A stretch of DNA of 64,000 nt. It comes from Dyella terrae. GTDB taxonomy: Bacteria > Pseudomonadota > Gammaproteobacteria > Xanthomonadales > Rhodanobacteraceae. This document shows positions 1 to 9,090 of this stretch, piece by piece. A model generated the notes under the pieces. The model saw only the letters and a list, made by a program, of their open reading frames with translations. It had not been told where the DNA came from and ran no database searches. The stretch lies in contig NZ_CP089414.1 of NCBI RefSeq assembly GCF_022394535.1, positions 3,038,001 through 3,102,000 of the forward strand, read 5' to 3'. The first letter of the stretch is position 1. Every line of letters begins with the position of its first letter. Both the position numbers and the translations under genes were made by a program.

Positions 1-278
1 TCGATGGCCTTCAGCGGGCTCGTGCCCGGCGCAAGCTGCTGCAGATCCTCACTGGTGACCTTCTGCACCTGACGCGTTTCGCCGGAGGCGACCACCGACA
101 CGGCCTCCATGGTCTTGGCCTTGTCGCGATTGGTGTTGGCCGATGCATCAGCCGCATCGGCAACGGGCGCCGCGGGCGCGGCGGCCGGGTTCAGGTCGTC
201 GGCGAACACGATGCCGCCGTGAAGCGATGCCAGTGTTGCCAGCGCGATCGCGGTCCTGCGAAGGGAAAGCTTGGGCAT
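1..278 (-). CDS. TonB-dependent receptor, N-terminal part (cut by window edge)
   Basis: Only the first 92 codons are in the window; the gene runs off the left edge. The start at 278 gives a signal peptide of about 26 residues ending near VFA-DD, then an Ala/Pro-rich linker and a segment with the sequence GETRQVQKVT, followed by the beginning of a plug-like region (LAPGTSPLKAI). The same GETRQVQ segment recurs in the complete receptor at 4586-6919, so the two are paralogues of one receptor subtype. Role by family: energised uptake of a bound substrate across the outer membrane. The substrate cannot be read from this fragment. Confidence 0.8.
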   Translation of the reverse strand, partial: MPKLSLRRTAIALATLASLHGGIVFADDLNPAAAPAAPVADAADASANTNRDKAKTMEAVSVVASGETRQVQKVTSEDLQQLAPGTSPLKAI

Positions 279-445
279 GACGATTCCTTGCGCGCGGATT
301 CTCCGTGAATCCGCACGTTCTCTAGTGGAAGATCAAAAGGGAAATAGCCGTCCAAACCTTTCGAACGGATTAGGAAATCGTGAAGGCGTCGTGTGTAATA
401 GCGGTTACAGGCGTATTTAAAACACTTACGAAAACGCAGTGAAAT

Positions 446-475
446 GCGACAACGCGTGCGAACACGCGTTGTCGC
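446..475 (-). terminator. Hairpin terminator behind the phosphodiesterase gene
   Basis: A perfect 12-bp stem (GCGACAACGCGT) with a 6-nt loop lies 6 bases past the stop of the minus-strand gene that ends at 482. On the minus strand it is followed by ATTTC and then a T run (GTTTT) a few bases later. This fits an intrinsic terminator with an imperfect U tract. Confidence 0.6.
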
Positions 476-481
476 CAACGA

Positions 482-1810
482 TCACGGAAGCAGCGACTTG
501 CCCTGCGCTTGCGGCAGACTTACACCAAGCATGCGCGCAACCGTCGGTGCGATGTCACGCATGTCGATATCGCCCAGGTTCTTGTTCGACGGCACGCCCT
601 TGCCCTGCATCAGGAAGGTGGAACGCATCTGCGCGAGCGCCGGATCGTAGCCGTGCATGCCGAGATAGTGGCCGGGCGAAGGCATCGGCGCATCGGGCTT
701 GATGCCCATCTCAAAACCGGGCTTGAACATGACGAACCACTGGGCCAGCGGCGTACCGCCACCCTTCTCCACCTGCGCCTTGCTCAGCACGCTGGCAATG
801 CCGTACGCCGGATCCTTCTGCAAACGCGCCAGCAGTGCCTCGACCTTGGCATGTACGGCGGCGTCATTCGGATCACGCAGGACGATGGCGCCACTGCCGC
901 CGTCATTCCATGGCATGGCCTGCCAGTCCGTGACGGCGCCATCCTTGATCGTGACGAGTCCTTCCGCGATGAACGGCGCATAGAGGTTCACGTCACTCTG
1001 TACAGGCAAGAAGCCATGATCCGAGACCACCACCACCACGCCATCGGGATGCACGCGGTGCGCGGCCTGCACCAGCTCGCCGACCAGTTCGTCGATCTGA
1101 CCCAGCACCGCCTTGGCCTGCGGCGTGTCCGGACCGCTGACGTGCTGCTCATGATCCAGCGCAGTGAGGTAAGCCGTCATGAAATCGGGCTTGCGCGTCT
1201 CCAGCAGCTTCACTGCGAAGTGCGCGCGCGTGCGGTCGCCGGCCATGCTCTCGTCGATGCCGTCCGCATAGGGGCCAAGCTCTTGCTCCAGCGATGGCAA
1301 CAATCCGGGCGTGGCGAGCGCCGCGAGCAGTTTGCGATCGTCCGCGGTGCCGGTGCGCCAGATCTGCGGCAGGTTCCAGTCCACCTGGGCGCCCACACTC
1401 ACCGGCCAATGCACGTTTGCCGTATGCAGGCCCGCGGCATGCGCGGCATCCCACAACGTGGGCACCTTGATATCGCTGGCGTACCAATCCCAGCCCTGCT
1501 GGTTCTTGTTGTACGGATCAAACGTGAGGTTGCCACCGATGCCGTGTAGGGCCGGCGACACGCCAGTGATCAGCGTGGTGTGGCTGGGGTAGGTCAACGT
1601 GGGCAATACGCCACGCACTGATTCGGCATAGGCGCCTTGCTTCAGGAATGCCTGCAGATTGGGAAGATGCAGGCCGCGTTGCTCGGCCTGCAGTACATCG
1701 GCGGGGCGCAGGCCATCGATGGAGATCATCAACACCGGCGCCGCTGCAGCGGGCAGGCTGATGGCCAGAGACAGAAAACCGGCGGCACAAAGGAAATGGG
1801 ACAGGCGCAT
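482..1810 (-). CDS. Exported nucleotide pyrophosphatase/phosphodiesterase (alkaline phosphatase superfamily)
   Basis: 442 residues. Signal peptide of about 24 residues (ends AAAA-P). It is followed at once by the metal-binding strand MISIDGLRP (Asp about 32) and the NPP nucleophile motif PTLTYPSH near residues 70-77. Further metal ligands appear as DHEQHVSGPDT and SDHGF, and a late GxHGYDP. Motif order and length match bacterial type I phosphodiesterase/nucleotide pyrophosphatases, which hydrolyse phosphodiester or pyrophosphate bonds outside the cytoplasm. An upstream in-frame ATG at 1888 has no signal-peptide logic and was not used. The neighbours (GDPD, alkaline phosphatase) suggest a shared organophosphate-scavenging role. 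The exact substrate is not readable. Confidence 0.88.
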   Translation of the reverse strand: MRLSHFLCAAGFLSLAISLPAAAAPVLMISIDGLRPADVLQAEQRGLHLPNLQAFLKQGAYAESVRGVLPTLTYPSHTTLITGVSPALHGIGGNLTFDPYNKNQQGWDWYASDIKVPTLWDAAHAAGLHTANVHWPVSVGAQVDWNLPQIWRTGTADDRKLLAALATPGLLPSLEQELGPYADGIDESMAGDRTRAHFAVKLLETRKPDFMTAYLTALDHEQHVSGPDTPQAKAVLGQIDELVGELVQAAHRVHPDGVVVVVSDHGFLPVQSDVNLYAPFIAEGLVTIKDGAVTDWQAMPWNDGGSGAIVLRDPNDAAVHAKVEALLARLQKDPAYGIASVLSKAQVEKGGGTPLAQWFVMFKPGFEMGIKPDAPMPSPGHYLGMHGYDPALAQMRSTFLMQGKGVPSNKNLGDIDMRDIAPTVARMLGVSLPQAQGKSLLP

Positions 1811-1915
1811 CGTCAGGTCACCGCAATGTGTGAAGTCGTGGAAGCACGGGCACTCACGCTTGTCACCCCTGCGCAGGCGAGATGACAAGCGGAGGCTGTT
1901 GTGGAATCAGTCGGC

Positions 1916-3010
1916 TCAGCGGCCGTCGAGGGCCTTGCGTCCGATGGCGGGATCGTCGGTAAAGAACGCATCCACGCCGGCATCAAGGTAAGCGCGAATC
2001 TCGGCGATGGAGCCTGCTTCGTTGAACGTCTTCGGGTCGCTGCCCTGCCAGAAGTTCTTCGCCTGGAAATAGTTCTCCGGGCGGAAGGTGTACGGGTGCA
2101 GCTCCAGCTTCACCGCATGCGCGTCATGCGCCAGCGACGTCGGCTTACCCAGCGTGCCGTCGGCGGCCAGCGGGATGATCGAGCGGATGTTCGGGCCAAT
2201 CGCATCGGCATAGCCGGCGATATCACGCAGGCCGGCCGGCGTCATCATCTGCGCGAAGCTCAGCTTCTTGCCGGCCGCCACGACGTCATACGGTTCTTCC
2301 TTGGCGTCGCCCAGCAGCTGCAGCAGGCGGATGTTCGGATGATCCTTGCCCAGCTTGCCGCGCAGATAGCGCAGGTTGGCGATCTCGAACGACTGGATCT
2401 CCACCGGCGCAGTGCGTGTATACGTGTGCGCGGCGAGGATCTCCAACACGCGGTCTTCCATCGGCAGGCTCGCCTTCTGGAAGTAGGTGCCGTGTTTGAT
2501 CTCGGGGATGATGCCGATCACACGGCCCTGGGTGGCCGATTCGGTCGCCACGAAATCGATGATCTCGTCCAGCGTGGGGATCTGGAACTCACCGTCGTAC
2601 GCCGTGCTGCGAAACTGCGGCAGGCGCTCGCGAGCGCGCAGCGTCTTCAGTTCCGTCAGAGTGAAGTCTTCGGTGAACCAGCCGGTGACCTTTTCGCCAT
2701 CGATGGTCTTGGTGGTCTTGCGCGAGGCGAATTCCGCATGCTGCGCCACGTCGGTGGTGCCGCTGATCTCGTTCTCGTGGCGAGCGACGGGCACGCCGTC
2801 TTTGGTCATCACCAGATCCGGCTCGATGAAATCCGCACCATCGGCGATGGCCTTGCCGTAGGACGCCAGCGTGTGTTCTGGCCGCAGTGCGCTCGCGCCA
2901 CGATGGCCGATCACCAGCACCTTCTTCGCCAGCGGTGCTTCGTTCGCCTGACTATTGGCAGTCATCACCAGTGCACCCGCCATCATGATGGCCCAGCATA
3001 TACGACCCAC
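1916..3010 (-). CDS. Exported glycerophosphodiester phosphodiesterase (GlpQ-like)
   Basis: 364 residues from a GTG start at 3010. It was chosen because AAAGGAG lies 5 bases upstream and the product then begins with a signal peptide ending near ANSQA-NE. GDPD signatures follow: GHRGASALRPEHT (catalytic His/Arg), FIEPDLVMTKDGVPVARHE (metal-binding Glu/Asp and second His), and PEIKHGTYF. Length and order match periplasmic GlpQ-type enzymes, which release glycerol-3-phosphate from glycerophosphodiesters. The gene lies 105 bp upstream of the NPP-type phosphodiesterase on the same strand, so the two may be co-transcribed. A longer ATG reading frame to 3292 exists but lacks a signal sequence. Confidence 0.9.
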   Translation of the reverse strand: MGRICWAIMMAGALVMTANSQANEAPLAKKVLVIGHRGASALRPEHTLASYGKAIADGADFIEPDLVMTKDGVPVARHENEISGTTDVAQHAEFASRKTTKTIDGEKVTGWFTEDFTLTELKTLRARERLPQFRSTAYDGEFQIPTLDEIIDFVATESATQGRVIGIIPEIKHGTYFQKASLPMEDRVLEILAAHTYTRTAPVEIQSFEIANLRYLRGKLGKDHPNIRLLQLLGDAKEEPYDVVAAGKKLSFAQMMTPAGLRDIAGYADAIGPNIRSIIPLAADGTLGKPTSLAHDAHAVKLELHPYTFRPENYFQAKNFWQGSDPKTFNEAGSIAEIRAYLDAGVDAFFTDDPAIGRKALDGR

Positions 3011-3205
3011 GGCTACTCCTTTGTCGTTGTCCCGATGCGCCCGTGCGGCGCAGTGATCCAGACATCGTGACGGCCGTGCATGTCGATTCATTGACAAGAT
3101 GCTCACAGCGCGTTTGATTGCAAGCCCACCGAAAGCCTGCCATGACTGATGGCACCGCCGTGACTTGCGGCCAATGCCCCGCTGGCTGGACCTTGCTAGC
3201 GTGCA

Positions 3206-4540
3206 ATGACTCCATCGCTGATCGGAACGGCCATGCTTGCCACCTTGCTCACTGCGCTGCTGGCCAGTGCCGCACCCGCCACCGATTGCCATATCGGCGC
3301 CTATCGCCTCAGCGACGGCAGCACACTGGATATCGCACCCACTGACAGCGATGCGCTGCGCTGGCGACGCATCGACGGTGCCAGCGGCAAGCTGACGCGC
3401 GGCGCCAACGATACGTGGAGCAGCACGCTGGGCTGGACGGATCGCCCCGACGGTAAGGATGTCCGCTTCGCCGACTGTGCCAAGGGCAAGATCAGCTTCG
3501 GCGGCATGGCGGGTGAACGCATCCCGCTACAGGTGCAGCAAACCACCTTCACCGGCGACGGCGGCACCCGGTTGGTAGGTCGGCTGATCCTGCCGCCTGG
3601 TGATGCCAAGGTGCCGGTGGTCGTGCTGGTGCATGGGGCCGAGCATGATTCGGCGCAGCAGTTCGATGCCATGCAACGCGAGTTTCCGGCCCAGGGCGTC
3701 GGCGCCTTTGTCTATGACAAGCGCGGCACGGGCGATTCGGCCGGCACTTACACGCAGGACTACAGCGTGCTCGCCAACGATGCCGTGGCTGCGGTTGCCG
3801 AAGCACGCCGGCTGGCCGGTGCCCGCGCGGGTCGCGTGGGCTTCCGAGGCGGCAGCCAGGGTGGTTGGGTCGCGCCGCTGGCGGCCACGCGCACCAAGGT
3901 CGATTTTCTCATCATCGGCTACGGCCTTGCGGTGTCGCCGCTGGAGGAGGATCGCGAAGCGGTCGCGTTCTATCTCAGGCAAAAGGGCTACGACCAGTCA
4001 GTTATCGACAGGGCCTGGCAGCTCTCCGATGCCATCGGCCTGATCCTGTCCAGCAACCTCACGCAAGGCTTCAACCAGCTTGAGGTGGCCAAGGCGAAGT
4101 ACAGCAAGGAACCCTGGTACAAGGATGTGCGCGGCGATTTCAGCTACATGGTGCTGCCGATGAGCAGCGACGAGATCCGCGAGAAAGGCAAGCCTTACGC
4201 GTCATGGAACACGCCATGGCATTACGACTCGATGGCGGTCCTGCGCAAACTCAAGACGCCGCAGCTATGGCGGCTCGGCGAAGACGACATCGACGCGCCC
4301 AGCGGCGAAACCTGGCGTCGACTAACGTCCTTGCAGTTGAAGGGCTTGCCGATCACCGTCGCCCTGTTCCCGCATGCCGAACACGGCATGACGGAGTACG
4401 AGTTGAAGCCCGATGGCGAACGCGTCAGCACGCGCTATGCAGCGGGTTACATGCAGATGGCCATCGATTATGCGAAGGGCATCTTCCATACGCCCTACGG
4501 CGCGAGCGTGGTGGTGGTTCCGCGGGAACCGGCGCCGTAG
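3206..4540 (+). CDS. Exported alpha/beta hydrolase
   Basis: 444 residues with a signal peptide of about 25 residues (LLASAAPA-T); a second possible start lies at 3233. An N-terminal beta-rich domain of about 110 residues precedes an alpha/beta hydrolase fold. The fold has an oxyanion HGAEHDS loop, the nucleophile motif GGSQGG (Ser about 217), an acid in GEDDIDAPSGE and a His in PHAEHGMTEYE. Such proteins are exported esterases or peptidase-like hydrolases; the substrate is unknown. It is divergent from the GDPD gene (195-bp spacer) and convergent with the TonB receptor downstream. Confidence 0.82.
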   Translation: MTPSLIGTAMLATLLTALLASAAPATDCHIGAYRLSDGSTLDIAPTDSDALRWRRIDGASGKLTRGANDTWSSTLGWTDRPDGKDVRFADCAKGKISFGGMAGERIPLQVQQTTFTGDGGTRLVGRLILPPGDAKVPVVVLVHGAEHDSAQQFDAMQREFPAQGVGAFVYDKRGTGDSAGTYTQDYSVLANDAVAAVAEARRLAGARAGRVGFRGGSQGGWVAPLAATRTKVDFLIIGYGLAVSPLEEDREAVAFYLRQKGYDQSVIDRAWQLSDAIGLILSSNLTQGFNQLEVAKAKYSKEPWYKDVRGDFSYMVLPMSSDEIREKGKPYASWNTPWHYDSMAVLRKLKTPQLWRLGEDDIDAPSGETWRRLTSLQLKGLPITVALFPHAEHGMTEYELKPDGERVSTRYAAGYMQMAIDYAKGIFHTPYGASVVVVPREPAP

Positions 4541-4572
4541 CGGCATCGCGGCCGAAGCCGCGAGGCCGCTAC
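4537..4572. terminator. Hairpin between convergent genes
   Basis: A 16-bp stem with one mismatch and a CGAA tetraloop overlaps the TAG stop of the hydrolase and ends 13 bases before the stop of the convergent TonB receptor. It has no strong T run on either side. It probably acts as a bidirectional transcription barrier, or is a REP-like palindrome. Confidence 0.5.
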
Positions 4573-4585
4573 GTTCAAGCCTCGA

Positions 4586-6919
4586 TCAGAATTTCACATC
4601 CAGCGTCAAGAAGCTCTGGCGCGGCGCACTCGCGTGGAACGCCAATGCGCGACCGTTGGGGTCGGTATTGGCGAACGCCGTGAGGTTGGACGCATAACGC
4701 TTGTCGGTGAGGTTGGTGACGTTGAGCGACAGCTTGACGTCGGTCAGGCCATACATCGCGCCGAAGTCGTAACCGGCACCCAAATCGAAGGACGTATAGC
4801 CGCCAAAGCCCTGGTCATTGGTGTACGTGTAGTAGCGCGTACCGGTGTACTTGCCGCGCAGACCAACGTTCCAGGGGCCATACACCCAGCTGATTTCGCT
4901 AGCGAAGAGTTTGTTGGGCGTATCCACCGTGATCTTGCCCTGGGTGGGAATGGTGACGCCGTTCTGCTGGTAGTTGTTGTCGTAGGTGGAGCGGTTGAAC
5001 GAGGCCGAGTTGTACCACTCGAAGTGGTCGAACGGCTTCCAGATAAAGGTGAGTTCCGTACCGTGGCTGCTCACCGAGCCCACGTTGTAGAAGCGCGTGG
5101 TGCACGCCGGCGTGGTGCCCTGCTGGATGCTCGGGCACGGATTGAGCGAGAGCAGACGGTTGTTGAAGTTGACGTCGTACACGGCGACGGATGCTTCAAA
5201 CTCCTTCTGCACTACGCGGTAGCCGCCTTCGATAGTGCGCGACTGCTCCGGCTTCAGGTTGCCCTGCGTGGCATTGAACGACGACTGCGTAACCAGCAGC
5301 GGGCCGCTGGCACCACCACCCTGGAATGCGGCGATGTTCTTGGCGTACGACAGGAACACTTCCTGTCCGTGGCCCAATTGATAGCCAATACCCGCCTCCG
5401 GCAGCAGCGCCTTGCTGGCGTTGAGGCGGCCGTTGGCCACGGGCGCTTCCACCGCCACGCCCGGCACTTCCTGCGCGCGCATGCTCACGTGCGGGCTCTT
5501 CACGCCCACGTCGATGCTCAGGCGGTCATCCAACAGTTTGAAGCTGTCCTGCAGGTAAGCCTGGCGCGTGATGATGGTGTACTTCTGATAGAACAAGCGG
5601 CGGTTCGGATCGCTCAGGTAGTTGTCGTCGCTGACCGGGCCGGTGATCCAATAGAAGTTGCGCTGCACCGAGTGATGGTTGTTCTCGTACCACAGGCCAC
5701 CTTCTACGTGATGGCCGCCCACGTCCCACGTCGCCGACGCGATGGCGCCGTTGCGGTTGATGGTGTAGTTGGTACTGCGGATGGAGATGGGCACTTCCTG
5801 CGCGGTGCCCGGGTACGACGGCTGGCCCGGTGCCCACCAGTGGCCCTGGCCGCCGTTTTCATGGTGGTAGACCTGGGTGTGCAGGGTCACTGTGTCGCTG
5901 GGGAAGAAATCGCCAGCGAGGTAGTACAGATCATCACGACGCAGCGCGCGGCTCTGGTAATAGGCATCGTCGATGTTGTCCACGCCGCCGGAGAAACCGC
6001 AGCGCGAATCGGCCTTGCCGCCCTTGGTGTAGATCGGTGAGCAGTACGCAGCGGCTACCGCACGCTTCCAGTCCGGCGCATACAGGTTCCAGTCCCAACC
6101 GAGGCCGCGCGCCATGCCGCTCTTGGAGAGGTAGGCGTAGTCGGCCTGCGAAGTGCGCGAGTTATCGGCGAAGGCAGTGATCTTGCCGCCGTCGAACTGG
6201 TAGACCGCCTTGGTGTTGTACTGCTTGGTAGTCGTCGGCGATTCCGGCGGCGCCCACATGTCAGCCGTGGCGCGCACGCCGGACACGTACATGGAGAAAC
6301 CGTGATAGTCGCCCGTGTCGAGACGCAGATAAGTGCGGCGGTTCTGGTCGCTACCGAAGGTCTGGCTGACGCGGCCACCGAACGTGGTCGACGGATCATC
6401 GGTGTAGTACTGGACGGTGCCGCCAAGGTTGCTGGTCGACGCCGTACCCAGGCTGCCGATACCCGAGCTGAGCTCCACGCCGCCGAAGTTCTCGGAAAGC
6501 ATGGCGCGGCTGATGTTCAGGCCGTTGTAGTTGCCGTAGGCGTTGTCACCCAGCGGCAGACCATCCAGCGTATAGCCCAGGCGCACGGTGTTGAAGCCGC
6601 GCAGGCTGATGGTCTGTGATTCCTCGTTGGCGCCGAATGCATCGTTGGACTGCACGTTCACGCCGGGGATGCGGTTGAGCACCTTCTGGATGCTGGTGCC
6701 GGCGGGCAGCACCTTGGTGTCCTGCACGGTGACGCGCTGCACCTGACGAGTTTCGCCCTGGCCGATCACCGAGATGCTTTCGAGGTTCTTGGCGCCATCG
6801 GCCGTGGCCGGTGCGGCGGCAGCGCTGTCGGCAGGCTGCGGGTTCTCGGCGGCGAAAGCCGTAGGCAACAAAACGACCAAGGCCGCCGCGACAGCGGCAG
6901 CGAGCACGTGCTTCTTCAT
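4586..6919 (-). CDS. TonB-dependent outer-membrane receptor
   Basis: 777 residues with a signal peptide of about 23 residues (TAFA-AE). An Ala-rich linker leads to ISVIGQGETRQVQRVT, then a plug domain (PAGTSIQKVLNRIPGVNVQ, ISLRGFN, GYTLDGLPLGDN) and a 22-strand-type barrel ending in the outer-membrane signature LTLDVKF with terminal Phe. Role by family: TonB/ExbBD-driven import of a large or scarce ligand. It shares the GETRQVQ stretch with the truncated receptor at the left edge. The flanking exported phosphatase and hydrolases suggest, but do not prove, a phosphorylated or ester ligand. Confidence 0.93.
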   Translation of the reverse strand: MKKHVLAAAVAAALVVLLPTAFAAENPQPADSAAAAPATADGAKNLESISVIGQGETRQVQRVTVQDTKVLPAGTSIQKVLNRIPGVNVQSNDAFGANEESQTISLRGFNTVRLGYTLDGLPLGDNAYGNYNGLNISRAMLSENFGGVELSSGIGSLGTASTSNLGGTVQYYTDDPSTTFGGRVSQTFGSDQNRRTYLRLDTGDYHGFSMYVSGVRATADMWAPPESPTTTKQYNTKAVYQFDGGKITAFADNSRTSQADYAYLSKSGMARGLGWDWNLYAPDWKRAVAAAYCSPIYTKGGKADSRCGFSGGVDNIDDAYYQSRALRRDDLYYLAGDFFPSDTVTLHTQVYHHENGGQGHWWAPGQPSYPGTAQEVPISIRSTNYTINRNGAIASATWDVGGHHVEGGLWYENNHHSVQRNFYWITGPVSDDNYLSDPNRRLFYQKYTIITRQAYLQDSFKLLDDRLSIDVGVKSPHVSMRAQEVPGVAVEAPVANGRLNASKALLPEAGIGYQLGHGQEVFLSYAKNIAAFQGGGASGPLLVTQSSFNATQGNLKPEQSRTIEGGYRVVQKEFEASVAVYDVNFNNRLLSLNPCPSIQQGTTPACTTRFYNVGSVSSHGTELTFIWKPFDHFEWYNSASFNRSTYDNNYQQNGVTIPTQGKITVDTPNKLFASEISWVYGPWNVGLRGKYTGTRYYTYTNDQGFGGYTSFDLGAGYDFGAMYGLTDVKLSLNVTNLTDKRYASNLTAFANTDPNGRALAFHASAPRQSFLTLDVKF

Positions 6920-7068
6920 TGAGCGTGAACTCCGGGGGACGGGGAATCCGCGTACAGCGGATACCCCAATCCTGCGGCCATCGTGTGAAGTTACGTTTAC
7001 ACAGAAATTTCACACGTCAGTTTCGTGAAGACTTACGCACTTGCGACATCCTCCTCCGCGTACATCAC

Positions 7069-7172
7069 CCCTCACCGTCATCCCCGCGAAGGCGGGGATC
7101 CAGTGCCTTTTAGCGCCTGTGGCTAGAACGAAAGACGCTGGATCCCCGCCTTCGCGGGGATGACGGTGAGGG
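7069..7172. repeat. 104-bp element with perfect 35-bp inverted arms
   Basis: Arms at 7069-7103 and 7138-7172 are exact reverse complements over 35 bases, separated by 34 bases. Each arm is itself partly palindromic (TCCCCGC-GAAG-GCGGGGA). The 322-bp gap at 6920-7241 between the TonB receptor and the alkaline phosphatase contains this element and no gene. Elements with the CCCGCGAAGGCGGGG core are common intergenic REP/MITE-like repeats in proteobacteria. Here it also lies just past the stop of the minus-strand phosphatase gene and could stop transcription. Confidence 0.85.
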
Positions 7173-7241
7173 CAAGTGAGCGTTGAGGGTAAATGCGAGT
7201 GCTCTACAAGAATTTGCCTAACGTCGAGCCCTCTTGCCGCA

Positions 7242-8987
7242 TCAGCGCACCGCCGGCCCACCCGCCTGCCGCAACCACGCCTGATACGTCGGACGATCCA
7301 CCGGCACGCCGTCGCTGTTGCAGCTGCCCAGTTTGCAGAGTTCCTCGCGGATGCGCGGCGTGTGCTGCACGATCACATGGAAGATGGCGTTCTGTTCCAG
7401 CTCGCCGTGAAACGCCGCCGCGCCCGGTCCGCTGGCGAAGATCGCCACGTCTTCGCCGCCGTGCGTTTCCGCCTTCATGGGCAGGATGGATTCCTGCATG
7501 TAGTCGGGCTCGTTGGTCCTCGCCTTGGTCAGGTCCGGACGCCCCTTGGTGGCATACGAGTAGTCATGCGCGCTGTGCGGAAAGGTTTTGCTGCCTTCCG
7601 GCTGCGTATCGCTGGCGCCGATGTAGCCGGGGCCATTGGCAAAGCCTAGCGTGGTATACGGCTTGCCCGCGGCATCGCGCGCAAGACCTGCACCGCCTTC
7701 TTCGTCGTAGCTGTCGTTGTGGCCCTGCACAAGGCCGAGGATGTCGTTGCCGCGCTTCGGATAACCCGCGAAGGTCATGGTGTGGCTGTGGTCAGCCGTC
7801 ACCACGATCAGCGTGTCGCGCGGGTCGGTGTGCTGCAGGGCGGCTTCCACGGCGTCGGCCATGGCGATGGTTTCGTCCAGCGCGCGGTAGGCATTACCCG
7901 CGTGCAGCGCGTGATCGATGCGGCCGCCTTCCACCATCAGGAAGAAACCGTTCGGGTTCTGCTTGAGCACATCGATGGCACTGGTGGTCATCTCGGCGAG
8001 GCTGGGTTCGTCGAGTTTGTCGTTCACACGCTCGTGCTCAAAGTTGAGGTGCGAGCTGTTGAACAAGCCGAGCATCTGCTTCGTATGCGTCAAGTCCAGC
8101 GATTTCAGCTGCTGCCCGTTCCATACGTAGGCACCATCCGGGTGCTTGCGCTTCCATTCCGCAATCAGGTCGCGTCCATCCAGACGCTGACCCACCTTGC
8201 CCTGCTCCACCGGATCGTCCTCGCCGGCGATCATGAACTCGGTTCGCCCGCCGCCCATCGCCACGGTGAGGCCATTGCCCGGAAAGTCGATCAGTTGCGC
8301 GGCGAAATCCTTGCAACCCTGCGCCTTGGCATCAGCGGTGAGGTCGGCATCGACTTCCCAGTTGCGCTCCGGCAGATGGCCATACGTCGCTGCCGGTGTG
8401 GCGTGGGTGATGCGTGTGGTCGTGATGGCGCCCGTACTCATGCCAGCCACCGAGGCCAGTTCCAGCGTACTCACCAGTTCCTGTCCGCGCGACGCGGCGC
8501 AATCCTGCCGGCGCGGCACCTGCGACACGCCGATAAAGCCACCGCGCGTTTTCACGCCGCTCATGATGGCGGTCATGGTGCCGGCGGAGTCGGGTGTCTG
8601 TTGGTCGGTCTCGTAGGTACGGCTCAACGCACTAAACGGAAAGCGCTCGAAGCTCAGGCGATAGCTTTCGCCATCCACGCCCTTGAGCTGCCCGGCGCGC
8701 ACGTGCGCTGCGGCGATGGTCGGCAGGCTCATGCCGTCGCCGAGAAACACGATGACGTTCTTCGCGCGCTGGCCGCCGCTGTTCGATTGCGCCGAGAGCT
8801 GCGCTGCCGACGCCGCACCCTGACGGAACCACCACTGCGCCGTCTCGCCGTCCGGTCGCTGGATGGCCGGCACGTCGATGGATGCCGTGGCAGCAGGTGG
8901 CGCCACCGCCTGGCTCGAACAGGCGGTCAGCACGGAGAACGAAACAAGCAACGCGGCACGGCGTGCCAGCGGCGACGGATGGAACAT
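7242..8987 (-). CDS. Alkaline phosphatase, predicted lipoprotein
   Basis: 581 residues. The start at 8987 was preferred over 9002 because AAGGGG lies about 6 bases upstream. The N-terminus is a lipoprotein signal with lipobox VLTAC (Cys 23). Catalytic features: FLGDGMS (metal Asp about 84), DSAGT (nucleophile Ser about 134), VEGGRIDHALH, and TADHSHTM (metal-binding Asp and two His). These match PhoA-superfamily alkaline phosphatases, which release phosphate from monoesters, here at the membrane surface of the periplasm or outer membrane. It lies between a TonB receptor and an exported hydrolase, consistent with a phosphate-scavenging block. Confidence 0.92.
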   Translation of the reverse strand: MFHPSPLARRAALLVSFSVLTACSSQAVAPPAATASIDVPAIQRPDGETAQWWFRQGAASAAQLSAQSNSGGQRAKNVIVFLGDGMSLPTIAAAHVRAGQLKGVDGESYRLSFERFPFSALSRTYETDQQTPDSAGTMTAIMSGVKTRGGFIGVSQVPRRQDCAASRGQELVSTLELASVAGMSTGAITTTRITHATPAATYGHLPERNWEVDADLTADAKAQGCKDFAAQLIDFPGNGLTVAMGGGRTEFMIAGEDDPVEQGKVGQRLDGRDLIAEWKRKHPDGAYVWNGQQLKSLDLTHTKQMLGLFNSSHLNFEHERVNDKLDEPSLAEMTTSAIDVLKQNPNGFFLMVEGGRIDHALHAGNAYRALDETIAMADAVEAALQHTDPRDTLIVVTADHSHTMTFAGYPKRGNDILGLVQGHNDSYDEEGGAGLARDAAGKPYTTLGFANGPGYIGASDTQPEGSKTFPHSAHDYSYATKGRPDLTKARTNEPDYMQESILPMKAETHGGEDVAIFASGPGAAAFHGELEQNAIFHVIVQHTPRIREELCKLGSCNSDGVPVDRPTYQAWLRQAGGPAVR

Positions 8988-9090
8988 CGGGAACCCCTTC
9001 AATGATTTCGCGCAATGAGCCAGCCATGATAGGTGCGCCGCAAGAACTTGCTGTGACAGTTCACCCGAGGGCTGGTGCTAGCCTGCCGCC

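Noticed and set aside
3080..3097. Weak Pho-box-like direct repeat upstream of the GDPD gene
   Set aside because: The half-sites match only 5 and 4 of 7 positions; too weak to list as a feature.
4634..6040. 468-codon open frame opposite the TonB receptor at 4586-6919
   Set aside because: Same shadow effect; no recognisable motifs.
7719..9005. 428-codon open frame opposite the alkaline phosphatase
   Set aside because: Shadow frame; the phosphatase motifs on the other strand are unambiguous.
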